A DNA stretch of 64,000 nucleotides, taken from Miltoncostaea sp963771025 (GTDB lineage: Bacteria > Actinomycetota > Thermoleophilia > Miltoncostaeales > Miltoncostaeaceae). A model generated the notes under the pieces. The model did not search any database. It was not told where the DNA came from and saw nothing but the letters and a program-made list of their open reading frames with translations. The translations under genes and the position numbers were made by a program. Shown here in pieces: positions 43,765 to 52,032 of the stretch (its first letter is position 1; each line of letters begins with the position of its first letter). The DNA lies in contig CAVYRL010000001.1 in assembly GCA_963771025.1 (NCBI GenBank), forward strand, positions 496,001 through 560,000, given 5' to 3'.

Positions 43765-44680
43765 GACCCGCGCCCGCGGTGCCATCGCCTGCACAACCGA
43801 GCAGACCCTGCTTGGGGAGGGTGCCCGGTGGGACGCGCGTCGTGGTGAGCTGCTGCGCGTCAACATCCTGGCCGGACGCGTCTACCGAGACCGGATCGCC
43901 GGCGACGGGGTCCTCGTGCCGGTGCGCGCCTATCAGGTGTCCGGGACCGTTGGTGCCATTGCGCCCGTCGAGGGCGACGAGGGCTGGCTTCTCGCTGCCG
44001 GACGGGGCTTTGTCCGCCTCGGGCTAGACGGTTCCCTGCGCACGCTCGCCGAGATAGCCCCCGCCGGAACCCGGATGAACGATGGCGCGTGCGATGCCCA
44101 GGGCCGCTTCTGGGCCGGCACGTTGGCCGACGACCACCACGCCGGGGGCGGAGCGCTCCACCGGTTCGACGGGGACGGGTTTGCCGAATTGATGCTCGAC
44201 GGTCTCACGATTCCGAACGGATTGGCCTGGAGTCCCGACGGTAGGACGATGTACCTGGTGGACAGCGGCCCGCGCCTGGTTCAGGCGTTCACCTTCGACC
44301 CCGGCGCGGGGACGATCTCCAAGGGGCGGGTGTTGGTGAGAGTCGCTGATGAACTCGGAGCGCCAGACGGGATGACTGTGGACGTCGCAGGCGATCTGTG
44401 GGTGGCGATCTACGGGGGTGGACAGGTCCACCGCTACTCGCCCGATGGCGTGCTGCGCGCGGTGGTGAGCGTCCCGACAGAGCAAAGCACGTCCTGCGCG
44501 TTTGCCGGGCCTGGACTGAGCCGGCTCTACGTGACGACCGGAACCGAGGGTTGGAGCGACGAGCACCGGCGCGCCCAGCCCGCAGCGGGGCTCGTGTACC
44601 GCTTCGACACCGATGCGACCGGCCTGCCGGCCGCGCCGTTCCGTCCGAATCCGCTCTGGTGGGAGGATGCGAGCCGGTGA
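43742..44680 (+). CDS. SMP-30/gluconolactonase-family lactonase
   Basis: Six-bladed propeller hydrolase of 312 residues. Metal ligands are visible: Glu in LLGEGARWD (about 23-31), Asn in LTIPNGLAWSPDG (about 157-169) and Asp in GAPDGMTVDVAGDLW (about 206-220). The family opens sugar lactones such as gluconolactone, so a role next to zwf and the GH15 enzyme in sugar oxidation is natural; action on 6-phosphogluconolactone is not proven. It starts inside the end of the flavoprotein gene (23-base overlap), so it belongs to the same operon. No signal peptide. Confidence 0.85.
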   Translation: MRSSRPTETRARGAIACTTEQTLLGEGARWDARRGELLRVNILAGRVYRDRIAGDGVLVPVRAYQVSGTVGAIAPVEGDEGWLLAAGRGFVRLGLDGSLRTLAEIAPAGTRMNDGACDAQGRFWAGTLADDHHAGGGALHRFDGDGFAELMLDGLTIPNGLAWSPDGRTMYLVDSGPRLVQAFTFDPGAGTISKGRVLVRVADELGAPDGMTVDVAGDLWVAIYGGGQVHRYSPDGVLRAVVSVPTEQSTSCAFAGPGLSRLYVTTGTEGWSDEHRRAQPAAGLVYRFDTDATGLPAAPFRPNPLWWEDASR

Positions 44681-44807
44681 TGCCCATCGCCGACCGTGCG
44701 CGCGGCAGGTGGCCATGAGGCGCCTATCGGCAATTGTGACCCTCGCCCTAGCTCTCAAGCTGACGAAGGGTGTTTACAGCTCGGGGTCTCTGTGAGAGGA
44801 GGCCCGT

Positions 44808-44930
44808 ATGACCGAGCCAGAGCAGCAGCGCAAGATCCCGCATCGCCTGGCCGTGCTGGCCCATGCCGAGGAGGTGACCGGCAACGTCGCCCGGATCTGT
44901 CGCTACTACGGGATCAGCCGGCCCGATTGA
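44808..44930 (+). pseudogene. IS481-type transposase N-terminal remnant
   Basis: A 40-residue frame beginning MTEPEQQRKIPHRLAVLAHA and ending VARICRYYGISRPD is the helix-turn-helix start of an IS481-like transposase; intact proteins continue for about 300 residues. The DDE catalytic domain is missing and TGA follows directly. A ribosome site (GAGAGGAGG) precedes the ATG. TGTTTACAGC (44772-44781) just upstream may be the element end, since IS481 ends begin with TGT. No matching right end is seen. It marks an old insertion or deletion between the zwf operon and the next gene. Confidence 0.6.
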
Positions 44931-44975
44931 ATCTCGTCGACCGTGGCGTAGGTGATGTGCATGACTAGCGTCTGA

Positions 44976-46538
44976 TCAGTGACCCGGTCGGCGACGGGCC
45001 GCGGCGGCGGCGAGCACCTTCGCGCTGGCCACGCAGAAGTTGCTCACCCCGAGGGATCGCTGCGTGAACCTCGTTCCACGCCAGGGCCACACACGCCACA
45101 CGTAGCAGTTGCGCGGCTTCAGCGTCCGCGCGGGCACCCGGAAGGCGAGGCCGCGTGGGAAGGCCGACAGCACCTTCTTGATGGCCGCCGGGCGGCCTCC
45201 CGCGCCCCGCGCGAGCCGGAAGATCTGGACGTTGTAGAGCGTGGTGCCGCGCGGACCCTTCTTCCAGCGCAGGAGCGGCGTCCGCGTGCGCACGATCAGG
45301 CCTGCGCGCGGGCGCAGCCGTTGAGAGTGAAACTTCAGCAGGGACGGCGTGCGGGCGGCGGCCGCCGCGCTCCCGATGACGACCGTCGTCACCCCGCCGG
45401 TCGATGGGTTCGTGATCGGCGCGGAGGTCACCTCGCGCGAGAGCCCGGCGTTGTCGTAGACGTCGAGGGCGAAGCGGATCGTCTCGCCGGGGGCCGCGTA
45501 GGCGGACAGGTCGAGGTCGCGGGTTGCGTCGCCGGTGGCCCACGAGGCCACCGTCGGGCCGTCGGGTCCGCGCGCCCGCAGCGTCCAGTCGCGCACCCCG
45601 CTGGTCGCATCGGCGACGTTCGCCGTCACCCGTACGCGGCCGCCCGGCAGACGGAGGAGGTCGACGCTCGCCGAGGGCGGGGTCCGATCGAGCCGCAGGG
45701 TGGCGTCCTGGGCGGGAGCGCCCGCGGTGCCGTCCCCGTCGACGGTGAGCCGAAGGTTCTGCGCGCCGTCGGGGAGGGACGCGACGTCGAGCAGCTCGAT
45801 GTGCGCGCCGTCGCCCGGCGTGTCCGTGTACAGCGTCCGGCCGGCGGCCTGGATGGTCTGCCGGCCGATACCGTCCGCGCCGGCGTTGTCGGACGTCTGC
45901 CAGGCGACCTGGGCCTGGCCGGAGGTGATCCAGCCGGTCGGCACACTGGTCCAGCGTGCGGAGGGCGGCTCCGTGTCGCGGACCAGGATCGTCGGGTAGA
46001 GGAAGGTCCAGACGCGGTTCGGCTGCTGGCGCGCCTCGGTCTGGTACAGGAGCAGGGACGCCGTCAGCGCATGCATTCCGATCTGGTAGGCCTTGAGTGG
46101 CGCGGGGCTGACCGGGATGTCGGCCTCGGCGTCATGCCAGGCGAGGGCGCCGTCGGCGAGGACCCGCTGCTCGATCGAGGTCGCGTTCTGGTGGTAGCGG
46201 ACCGAGCTCCAGCGAAGCCCCTCGATCACGGAGCCGGGGAGCGGGGTGCGCAGGTCGATCTGCCACTTCGCGCCCGTCAGGGACGTCGTGGCCGGCGGGC
46301 AGATGACCCCGAAGCTCGCGCCGGTCTGGGCGACCGAGCACTGCCCGTCCGGGACCGCCTGGGCGACGAGCGACTCGACCCCGAACGCGTAGAGGCTGCC
46401 GTCCGTGGCGGTCGCGGTTGCCGCGCTCACGGCGCCGGTGAACGCGAGGGCGGCGAGAGCGCACACCCCGGCGAACCATCGACGAGGGGTGAGCCGCGAT
46501 CTCACGGGACGGAGTGCCGCCAAAGTCGCCGCCTCCAT
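44976..46538 (-). CDS. secreted protein with Ig/fibronectin-like modules
   Basis: Exported protein of 520 residues from ATG 46538. A twin-basic start and hydrophobic FAGVCALAALAFTGAVSAATA give a signal peptide. Four cysteines occur in two close pairs (near 68/79 and about 488/509), suggesting disulfides. The middle holds two beta-sandwich repeats marked by DTEPPSARW and LDRTPPSASVD. The C-terminal 110 residues (TPLLRWKKGPRGTTLYNVQIFR, then YVWRVWPW) resemble fibronectin-like domains common at the surface of Thermoleophilia. No enzyme motif. Function unknown. Confidence 0.7.
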   Translation of the reverse strand: MEAATLAALRPVRSRLTPRRWFAGVCALAALAFTGAVSAATATATDGSLYAFGVESLVAQAVPDGQCSVAQTGASFGVICPPATTSLTGAKWQIDLRTPLPGSVIEGLRWSSVRYHQNATSIEQRVLADGALAWHDAEADIPVSPAPLKAYQIGMHALTASLLLYQTEARQQPNRVWTFLYPTILVRDTEPPSARWTSVPTGWITSGQAQVAWQTSDNAGADGIGRQTIQAAGRTLYTDTPGDGAHIELLDVASLPDGAQNLRLTVDGDGTAGAPAQDATLRLDRTPPSASVDLLRLPGGRVRVTANVADATSGVRDWTLRARGPDGPTVASWATGDATRDLDLSAYAAPGETIRFALDVYDNAGLSREVTSAPITNPSTGGVTTVVIGSAAAAARTPSLLKFHSQRLRPRAGLIVRTRTPLLRWKKGPRGTTLYNVQIFRLARGAGGRPAAIKKVLSAFPRGLAFRVPARTLKPRNCYVWRVWPWRGTRFTQRSLGVSNFCVASAKVLAAAAARRRPGH

Positions 46539-46787
46539 CGTCGGTGACGGAGTGCACCCTGGCGCTACAAGAGCACTGGCAACCGGAGGGCGCAAGCCCC
46601 CTTCGTCTAGTAGTCACGTGCATACGAGCCGGTCGGTGATTCGCCGCATGTCAGAGGTCACCCCCGGGGGGCACATCGCGATGGCGACCGGCGCCGATCC
46701 GGGCGAGATCGGCGGGTCTCGTCGTCTGCTGCCGTCTGGGGTCCGGGGTTCACGCACCCTCGCTCAGGTGCTCGCGAACGCGGGCGC

Positions 46788-47798
46788 TCAGAGCGTCCAG
46801 AAGTGCCCGATCTGCGAGGCCGCGCGCGAGGTGAGGAAATCCGGCGCGACGGAGTCCGGCTCGCGATCGTCCGCGAGCGCCTCCATCGTCTGCGCCACCG
46901 ACGTGGCCAGGGCCTCCAGGGCGTAGCCGCCCTCGAGCACCGCGCCGACGGGGGCGCCGACGCGCCGACCGAGGGCGCGGACCTGGCGGGCCATCGCCGC
47001 GAACGAACCGGCGTCCAGGTCGCACCCCGCGAGCGGGTCGTCGCGATGGGCGTCGTAGCCCGCCGAGATCAGGATGAGCCCGGGTTGGAACTCCAGCGCG
47101 GCCGGGACGATGATCCACTCGAGCAGCGAGAGCCACGTGTCCTCGCCCGTGCCCGCGGGGACGGGGAGGTTGATCGAGAACCCCCTCCCCCCTCCCGAGC
47201 CGACGTCGAGCAGCGGCCCGGTGCCCGGGAAGATGCCCGACTGGTGGATGCTGGTGTAGAGGACCGCGTCGCTCGAGCGGAAGATGTCGTTGGTGCCGTT
47301 GCCGTGGTGAACGTCCCAGTCGACGATCAGCACTCGGCCGGCCTGGAGGGTGTCGAGGGCGTGACGGGCGGCGACGGCGGCGTTGTTGACGAGGCAGAAG
47401 CCCATCCCGGTGTTCCGGCTCGCGTGATGGCCGGGCGGACGGGCCGCGCTGAAGGCGACCTGCGCCTCCCCCCCGAGCAGGGCCTCGACCATCGCGCAGG
47501 CGCCTCCGGCGGCGTGCAGGGCCGCCGTCCACGAGCCGGGGCTCACCGGTGTCTCGGGATCGAGCGCGCCTCCCCCGGCCTCGCTCATCGACCGGATCTC
47601 GTCGAGGTGCCGCTCGGAGTGCACGGCGCGCAGGGTCGAGGGCGCGGCCGCGGGGGCGGAGCGGCGCTCGTAGCCCAGCCAATCGCGACGGCTGAGCTCG
47701 CCCTCGATCGCGAGGATCCGCTCCGGGCGCTCGGGATGGCGCTCGCCGGTGTCGTGGTCCAGGCTCGAGGGGTGCGAGAAGTAGAGCGGTGCGCTCAC
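46788..47798 (-). CDS. histone-deacetylase-family lysine deacylase (AcuC-like)
   Basis: Zinc amidohydrolase of 336 residues. The family landmarks are in order: GERHPERPERI, ARPPGHHASRNTGMGFC (proton-relay histidines), NNAAVAARHAL, VLIVDWDVHHGNGT (zinc Asp and His), ISAGYDAHRDDPLAG (second zinc Asp) and VLEGGY. It probably removes acetyl or acyl groups from lysines, as AcuC does for acetyl-CoA synthetase. The GTG start at 47798 overlaps the acyl-CoA ligase stop (GTGA), tying it to the acyltransferase operon; an in-frame GTG at 47816 is less likely. Confidence 0.92.
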   Translation of the reverse strand: MSAPLYFSHPSSLDHDTGERHPERPERILAIEGELSRRDWLGYERRSAPAAAPSTLRAVHSERHLDEIRSMSEAGGGALDPETPVSPGSWTAALHAAGGACAMVEALLGGEAQVAFSAARPPGHHASRNTGMGFCLVNNAAVAARHALDTLQAGRVLIVDWDVHHGNGTNDIFRSSDAVLYTSIHQSGIFPGTGPLLDVGSGGGRGFSINLPVPAGTGEDTWLSLLEWIIVPAALEFQPGLILISAGYDAHRDDPLAGCDLDAGSFAAMARQVRALGRRVGAPVGAVLEGGYALEALATSVAQTMEALADDREPDSVAPDFLTSRAASQIGHFWTL

Positions 47799-48835
47799 GC
47801 GGGCTCCGGCGGCCACTCGGACGGTGGGATGGCGTTCAGCGACGGCCAGGGGACCGGCTCCGGCGCCGCCGCGACGCGTACGCGCGCGTCGAGGATGACG
47901 ATCCGCTCGGGGGAGACCGAGACCGGGTTGCAGTCGAGGTCAACGATCTGGGGGTGCGTCTGGACCATCGCGGCGACGCGCAGCACCAGCTCCTCGAGTG
48001 CCGCGATGTCGCAGGCCGGAGCCCCCCGGTAGCCCTCCAGGAGCGGCAGCATCCGCAGCTCGCGGATCATGGTGCTCGCGCCGAGGTCGGTGAGGGGCGT
48101 CAGGCGGACCGCGATGTCGTGGTGGACCTCGGCGCTGGTGCCGCCGAGGCCGCAGACGACGACCGGGCCGAACTGCGGGTCGGTTGTGCTGCCCACGAGC
48201 ATCTCCACCCCGCCCGTGACCAGCGGCTGGACGAGGAAGCCCTCGACGCGGTGGCCGAGGCTCCCGAGGCGGCGCTCCATCTCCCGCGCCGCCTCCGTCA
48301 CGGCCCCGGCGCCCTCCAGGCCGAGGCGGACGGCCCCCACATCGGTCTTGTGGACCACCCCGGGCGCGACGGCCTTCAGGACCACGGGCCCGCCCATCTC
48401 CCGGGCGGCGTCGCCCGCCTCCCGCGGTCCGGCGGCGGCGCGCGTCTCGATCAGGGGGAGTCCGTAGCAGGCGAACAGGGCGGCCACGTCCGGTGGCGAG
48501 AGCCAGTCCGGTCCGGCGATGGCGGCGGCCGTGAGGAGCGTGGCCGCATGCTCGGGACCGGTGTCGGAGAAGTCGGGGACGCGCCCCGGCGGCCTGCGCC
48601 GCCACGCGCCGTACCGGGCGACGCGCGCGAGGGCCAGGGCCGCCGCCTCCGGGTACTCGTACACGGGCGGCGCACCCGGCACCGCCGAGGCGAGGGCCAC
48701 CTCGCGGTCGGCCGCCGACATCAGCACGGTGATCACCGGGATGCGCCGCGACAGCCGCTGGGTCACCGCCTGGACCTCGGCCGCCACCTCACCCCCCACC
48801 CCGCCGAGCCCGGGTTGGATGTAGATGACGATCAC
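47795..48835 (-). CDS. C-terminal part of frameshifted GNAT/acyl-CoA ligase (ATP-grasp half)
   Basis: Second half of an ADP-forming acyl-CoA synthetase-like protein, 346 residues as read. It begins inside the succinyl-CoA-ligase-like domain (VIVIYIQPGLGGVG) and contains the ATP-grasp domain: GLPLIETRAAAG, GGPVVLKAVAPGVVHKTDVG and VVCGLGGTSAEVHHD, ending DLDCNPVSVSPERIVILDARV. It is not expected to be made alone: its natural upstream sequence is in the other frame from about 48895. It overlaps the deacylase start by four bases. See the N-terminal half. Confidence 0.8.
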   Translation of the reverse strand: MIVIYIQPGLGGVGGEVAAEVQAVTQRLSRRIPVITVLMSAADREVALASAVPGAPPVYEYPEAAALALARVARYGAWRRRPPGRVPDFSDTGPEHAATLLTAAAIAGPDWLSPPDVAALFACYGLPLIETRAAAGPREAGDAAREMGGPVVLKAVAPGVVHKTDVGAVRLGLEGAGAVTEAAREMERRLGSLGHRVEGFLVQPLVTGGVEMLVGSTTDPQFGPVVVCGLGGTSAEVHHDIAVRLTPLTDLGASTMIRELRMLPLLEGYRGAPACDIAALEELVLRVAAMVQTHPQIVDLDCNPVSVSPERIVILDARVRVAAAPEPVPWPSLNAIPPSEWPPEPA

Positions 48836-50519
48836 GGCGTCGAACCCCTCGTGGGCGACGAGCTCCTCGAGCGCCCGGCGGAATTGCCCGCGGCGTGGCG
48901 GCGGCCAGCAGGTTGACCGGATTGCCGACCGAGGCCTCCGGAGCAGCGAGCAGGCGGAGGCGCTCGCGCAGCTCGGGGGGCAGCTGGACCACGTCGAGCC
49001 CGTGCTCCTCGCAGGCGTCGGCGCACAGGATCCCGGGCCCGCCCGCGTTGGTGAGGATCGCGACGCGATCGCCCTCGGGCAGGGGCTGACTGGAGAGGAG
49101 CTTCGCGACGTCGAAGAGCTCGCTCATGGTCGTCGCCCGGATCACGCCGGCCTGGCGGAAGAGGGCGTCGACCGTCGTGTCGGAGCCCGAGGCCATGGCG
49201 CCGGTGTGGGAGCCGGCGGCGCGGACGCCCGCCGCTCCGCGGGCGCCCTTCACCGCGACGATCGGCTTGGTCCGCGACAGCCGGCGGGCAACGCGCGCGA
49301 AGGTGCGCGGGTTGCCGAAGGACTCGAGATAGAGCAGGACGACCTCGGTGGCGGGATCGTCCTCCCAGAAGCGCAGGAGGTCGTTGCCCGAGAGATCGGC
49401 CTTGTTGCCGACCGAGACGAACGAGGAGAGGCCGATCCCCAGCTCGCGGGAGTGCTCGAGCAGCGCGATCCCCAAGCCGCCGCTCTGGGAGAGCATTCCG
49501 ACGTTGCCGCGCGGCGGCATGTCGGAGGCGAAGGTGGCGTTGAGCATCGCCTCCGGGGCGGTGTTGATCACGCCCAGGCAATTCGGCCCCACCAGGCGCA
49601 TGCCGCTCGCCCGGCAGATCTCGATCAACTCGCGCTGCGCCCGCGCCCCCCGCTCTCCGACCTCCGCGAACCCGGCGGTGAGGACGACCAGCGCACGCAC
49701 GCCGAGCTCTCCGCAGGCGCGCGCCACCTCCAGGACGCCCGCCATCGGCAGCGCCACGATCGCGAGCTCGACCGGCTCCGGCAGGTCCGCGACGCTCGCC
49801 AGGGCCGGCATCCCCTGAACCTCCGTCGCCGACCGGTTGACGACGTAGAGCCGGCCCGCGTATCCGCCCGCCCGCAGGTGGTGGAGGACCTCCCCGCCGA
49901 CGGTCGCGCGCGCGCGCGACGCCCCCACGACGGCGACGGAGGCGGGGGTCAGCACGCTGCGCACCACGGCGGCGGCCGCCGTCCGCTGGCGGGCCTCGAA
50001 TGCCGCCATCGCGGTCGGCGACAGAGACGCCGGGAATCGCACGTAGCGGGTGCCGCCCTCGTTGCGCATGATCATGGGGAGGCCGCTGGCGCGGAACATG
50101 TCGATCATGCGAGCGTTGTCGAACATCACCTCCGCGTCGAGAAGATCCACTCCGTGCGCGTGGGCGTGCTCGGCCAGGTGGGCCAGCAAGAGCGTGCCCA
50201 GGCCGCGGCCCTGGAACGCATCGGCGACGGTGAACGCCACCTCGGCCGCGGTCGCCCCGGGCTCGCGCGCGTACTGGGCGTGCCCGACGATCCGCTGCGG
50301 CGCTCCGGTCAGCACCACCAGCCCGTGGTCCTCCGGCCCTCCGCCCGTGGCCATGGCGCGCGCGGCGCTGTCGAGGTCGACGGTCCCGAAGAACCGGTAG
50401 CGCCGCGCATCCGTGGAGAGCGCCCGCAGGAACGCGGTGAGCGCGTCCACGTCGCCGGTGCGGACCGGCCGCACGCGCACGGTTGACCCGTCGCGGAGCT
50501 CGAGATCCACCACCGCCAT
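48789..50519 (-). CDS. N-terminal part of frameshifted GNAT/acyl-CoA ligase (Pat-like)
   Basis: First half of a protein-lysine acyltransferase of the Pat type, 576 residues as read. Residues 1-165 are a GNAT domain (VADAFQGRGLGTLLLAHLAE, acetyl-CoA loop). A CoA-binding domain follows (SVAVVGASRARATVGGEVLHHL) and then a ligase domain with the His-containing AAGSHTGAMA. The homologous frame ends near GNPVNLLAAATP; about 48880-48900 one extra base throws it out of frame, and the remaining 30 residues are not family-like. The missing part continues in 47795-48835. ATG 50519 follows GAGGAGG. A promoter-like TAACGT lies at 50558-50563. Confidence 0.82.
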   Translation of the reverse strand: MAVVDLELRDGSTVRVRPVRTGDVDALTAFLRALSTDARRYRFFGTVDLDSAARAMATGGGPEDHGLVVLTGAPQRIVGHAQYAREPGATAAEVAFTVADAFQGRGLGTLLLAHLAEHAHAHGVDLLDAEVMFDNARMIDMFRASGLPMIMRNEGGTRYVRFPASLSPTAMAAFEARQRTAAAAVVRSVLTPASVAVVGASRARATVGGEVLHHLRAGGYAGRLYVVNRSATEVQGMPALASVADLPEPVELAIVALPMAGVLEVARACGELGVRALVVLTAGFAEVGERGARAQRELIEICRASGMRLVGPNCLGVINTAPEAMLNATFASDMPPRGNVGMLSQSGGLGIALLEHSRELGIGLSSFVSVGNKADLSGNDLLRFWEDDPATEVVLLYLESFGNPRTFARVARRLSRTKPIVAVKGARGAAGVRAAGSHTGAMASGSDTTVDALFRQAGVIRATTMSELFDVAKLLSSQPLPEGDRVAILTNAGGPGILCADACEEHGLDVVQLPPELRERLRLLAAPEASVGNPVNLLAAATPRAIPPGARGARRPRGVRRRDRHLHPTRARRGGG

Positions 50520-50874
50520 CGCCGCCTCCTCATCCGGCGCCCCGCCGGCCGGGCAGAACGTTAGACGACGCCGGTATGAACGAAACTCGGCGGTCGGCGC
50601 CGGGGGCGAGGGCGCCGGGGCCGGGTGATCGGGACGGGGGCGAGTGGCCACGGGCAAGGGGACGATCTCCGCGGCATCCACGACGCGGCCCCTCGGCGCG
50701 CCGGTCGATCAGCCCAAGCATCCGCGCGGAGGTGCGACCGGCGATCTCCGCGGGGCGGAAGGGCGCAATTCGCCCTGCGGGCCGCCGGCGTCTACCGTGC
50801 CCGGGTGGAGGCCCGCGGGGGCCTGTCCGCCGGCACGTCGCCGGTGGTCGAATTCCGACCGGGAGCATTCGACA
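50520..50874. other. 355-base spacer between the acyltransferase and SCO1 genes
   Basis: Holds the minus-strand -10 TAACGT (50563-50558) of the acyltransferase. It also holds the inverted repeat GGGCG-CAATT-CGCCC (50761-50775) and a TACCGT (50793-50798) that may be the SCO1 -10. A frame through 50766-50862 reads like the end of a secreted beta-domain (GVYRARVEARGGLSAGTSP), possibly a gene relic. No complete gene is supported. Confidence 0.45.
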
Positions 50875-51498
50875 GTGAGATCTCGACTCGTGGTGGTCGT
50901 GGCCGTGCTGCTGGCGATCGGCCTCGCCACAGGCTGCGGCGGGTCGTCCTCCACGTCGGCCGGCACCTCCGCGGACACGGCGACCACCGCGTTCGAGGGC
51001 GGCGTCATCTCGCCCCGTCGTGACGCGCCTCCGCTGGTGCTGAAGGACATCGACGGGCGCGAGGTCGACATCCGCGATCTGCGCGGTCACCCGGTGCTCG
51101 TGACCTTCGTGTACGCGCACTGCCCGGACGTGTGCCCCCTGATCATGTCCAACCTCCGGGAGGTGCGGCGGCGCGCCGGCCCCCTCGGCAAGCAGATGCG
51201 CGTCATCGCCGTCTCGGTCGACCCCAAGGGCGACACGCCCGCCGCGGTCCGGTCGTTTCTCACGGCGCGCGGGGTCGCGGGTTTCGTGGACTACCTGATC
51301 GGCAGCCGCGCCGAGCTCGAGCCGGTGTGGGCGGCGTGGCAGGTGGGCGCGTCGGTGCCGAAGGACGACCCCGAGCTCGTCGAGCACTCGTCATTGATCT
51401 ACGGAGTGACCTCCAGCGGGCAGCTCGCCACCGCCTATCCCGTGGGATTCACCCCGGCGCAGATCGCGAAGGACCTCCCGCTCCTGAACGGTGCGTAG
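50875..51498 (+). CDS. SCO1/SenC-family copper chaperone lipoprotein
   Basis: Thioredoxin-fold protein of 207 residues delivering copper to, or reducing, the CuA site of cytochrome oxidase. The signal region RSRLVVVVAVLLAIGLATGC ends in a lipobox (LATGC, about 16-20), so it is lipid-anchored outside the membrane. The copper site is complete: Cys-x3-Cys in AHCPDVCP (about 83-90) and the distal His in VEHSSLIYG (about 170-178). GTG 50875 follows GGGAG and gives a proper signal peptide; longer upstream starts do not. No oxidase genes are nearby. Confidence 0.9.
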   Translation: MRSRLVVVVAVLLAIGLATGCGGSSSTSAGTSADTATTAFEGGVISPRRDAPPLVLKDIDGREVDIRDLRGHPVLVTFVYAHCPDVCPLIMSNLREVRRRAGPLGKQMRVIAVSVDPKGDTPAAVRSFLTARGVAGFVDYLIGSRAELEPVWAAWQVGASVPKDDPELVEHSSLIYGVTSSGQLATAYPVGFTPAQIAKDLPLLNGA

Positions 51499-51567
51499 GT
51501 CCTCTCCGGGCGGGGCGCCGCGATGTTCTCGCGTCGGCAGAGGACCGAGCGGGTAGGGGTTCCCCCG

Positions 51568-51996
51568 ATGGCCGACCCGCGGACCCCCGAGCACGGCGAC
51601 GGCGCCCTGGTGCTCGAGTTGCGCCTGTCGCCCCAACCGGGGGCCGCGTCACAGGCGCGCGCCGCGATCCGGCGGGCGCTCGCGGAGGCATTCGACCCGA
51701 TCGTCATCGAGAACCTCCTGATGGTGGCGTCGGAGTTGGTCTCCAACAGCGTGATGCACGCGGCCCTCCCACCCGGCGAGCGGATCAGCGTGCGGCTCTG
51801 GGCCAACCGCCGCCTGCGCCTGGAGGTCGAGGACAGGGGCCGGGGCTTCGCGCGGGCTGCCGCCGAGCCGCTCGAGCGCGGCAGCGTGCCGGGCGGGCGC
51901 GGGCTTGCGATCGTCGACGCCCTCAGCGAGCGGTGGGCCCGCGAGGAGGATGAGACGGTGCGCGTGTGGGCGGATCTGCCGGCCCGGGTCTCCTGA
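51568..51996 (+). CDS. anti-sigma regulatory factor-type ATPase (HATPase)
   Basis: Serine-kinase-like GHKL ATPase of 142 residues, the SpoIIAB/RsbW type. The N-box is ELVSNSVMHA (about 53-62), the G1 box VEDRGRGF (about 86-93) and the G2 box GGRGLAIVDALSERW (about 108-122). Such proteins bind sigma factors or anti-anti-sigma factors. Neither partner is encoded beside it, which is common for orphan actinobacterial members. ATG 51568 is used; ATG 51523 would add 15 basic residues. The ABC-F gene follows 36 bases downstream. Confidence 0.82.
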   Translation: MADPRTPEHGDGALVLELRLSPQPGAASQARAAIRRALAEAFDPIVIENLLMVASELVSNSVMHAALPPGERISVRLWANRRLRLEVEDRGRGFARAAAEPLERGSVPGGRGLAIVDALSERWAREEDETVRVWADLPARVS

Positions 51997-52032
51997 CCCC
52001 GCATCCGGGTCGCGATCTGCGACCCTCCCGTC

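Noticed and set aside
46570..46620. Riboswitch-like hairpin GGAGGGC-GCAA-GCCCCC (cyclic-di-GMP class suspected)
   Set aside because: Only a single GNRA-loop hairpin is present. The two conserved stems and joining bases of the class are missing and no gene follows on that strand.
48875..48905. Programmed ribosomal frameshift in the acyltransferase gene
   Set aside because: No slippery heptamer or downstream pseudoknot is visible. A sequencing error or mutation is simpler.
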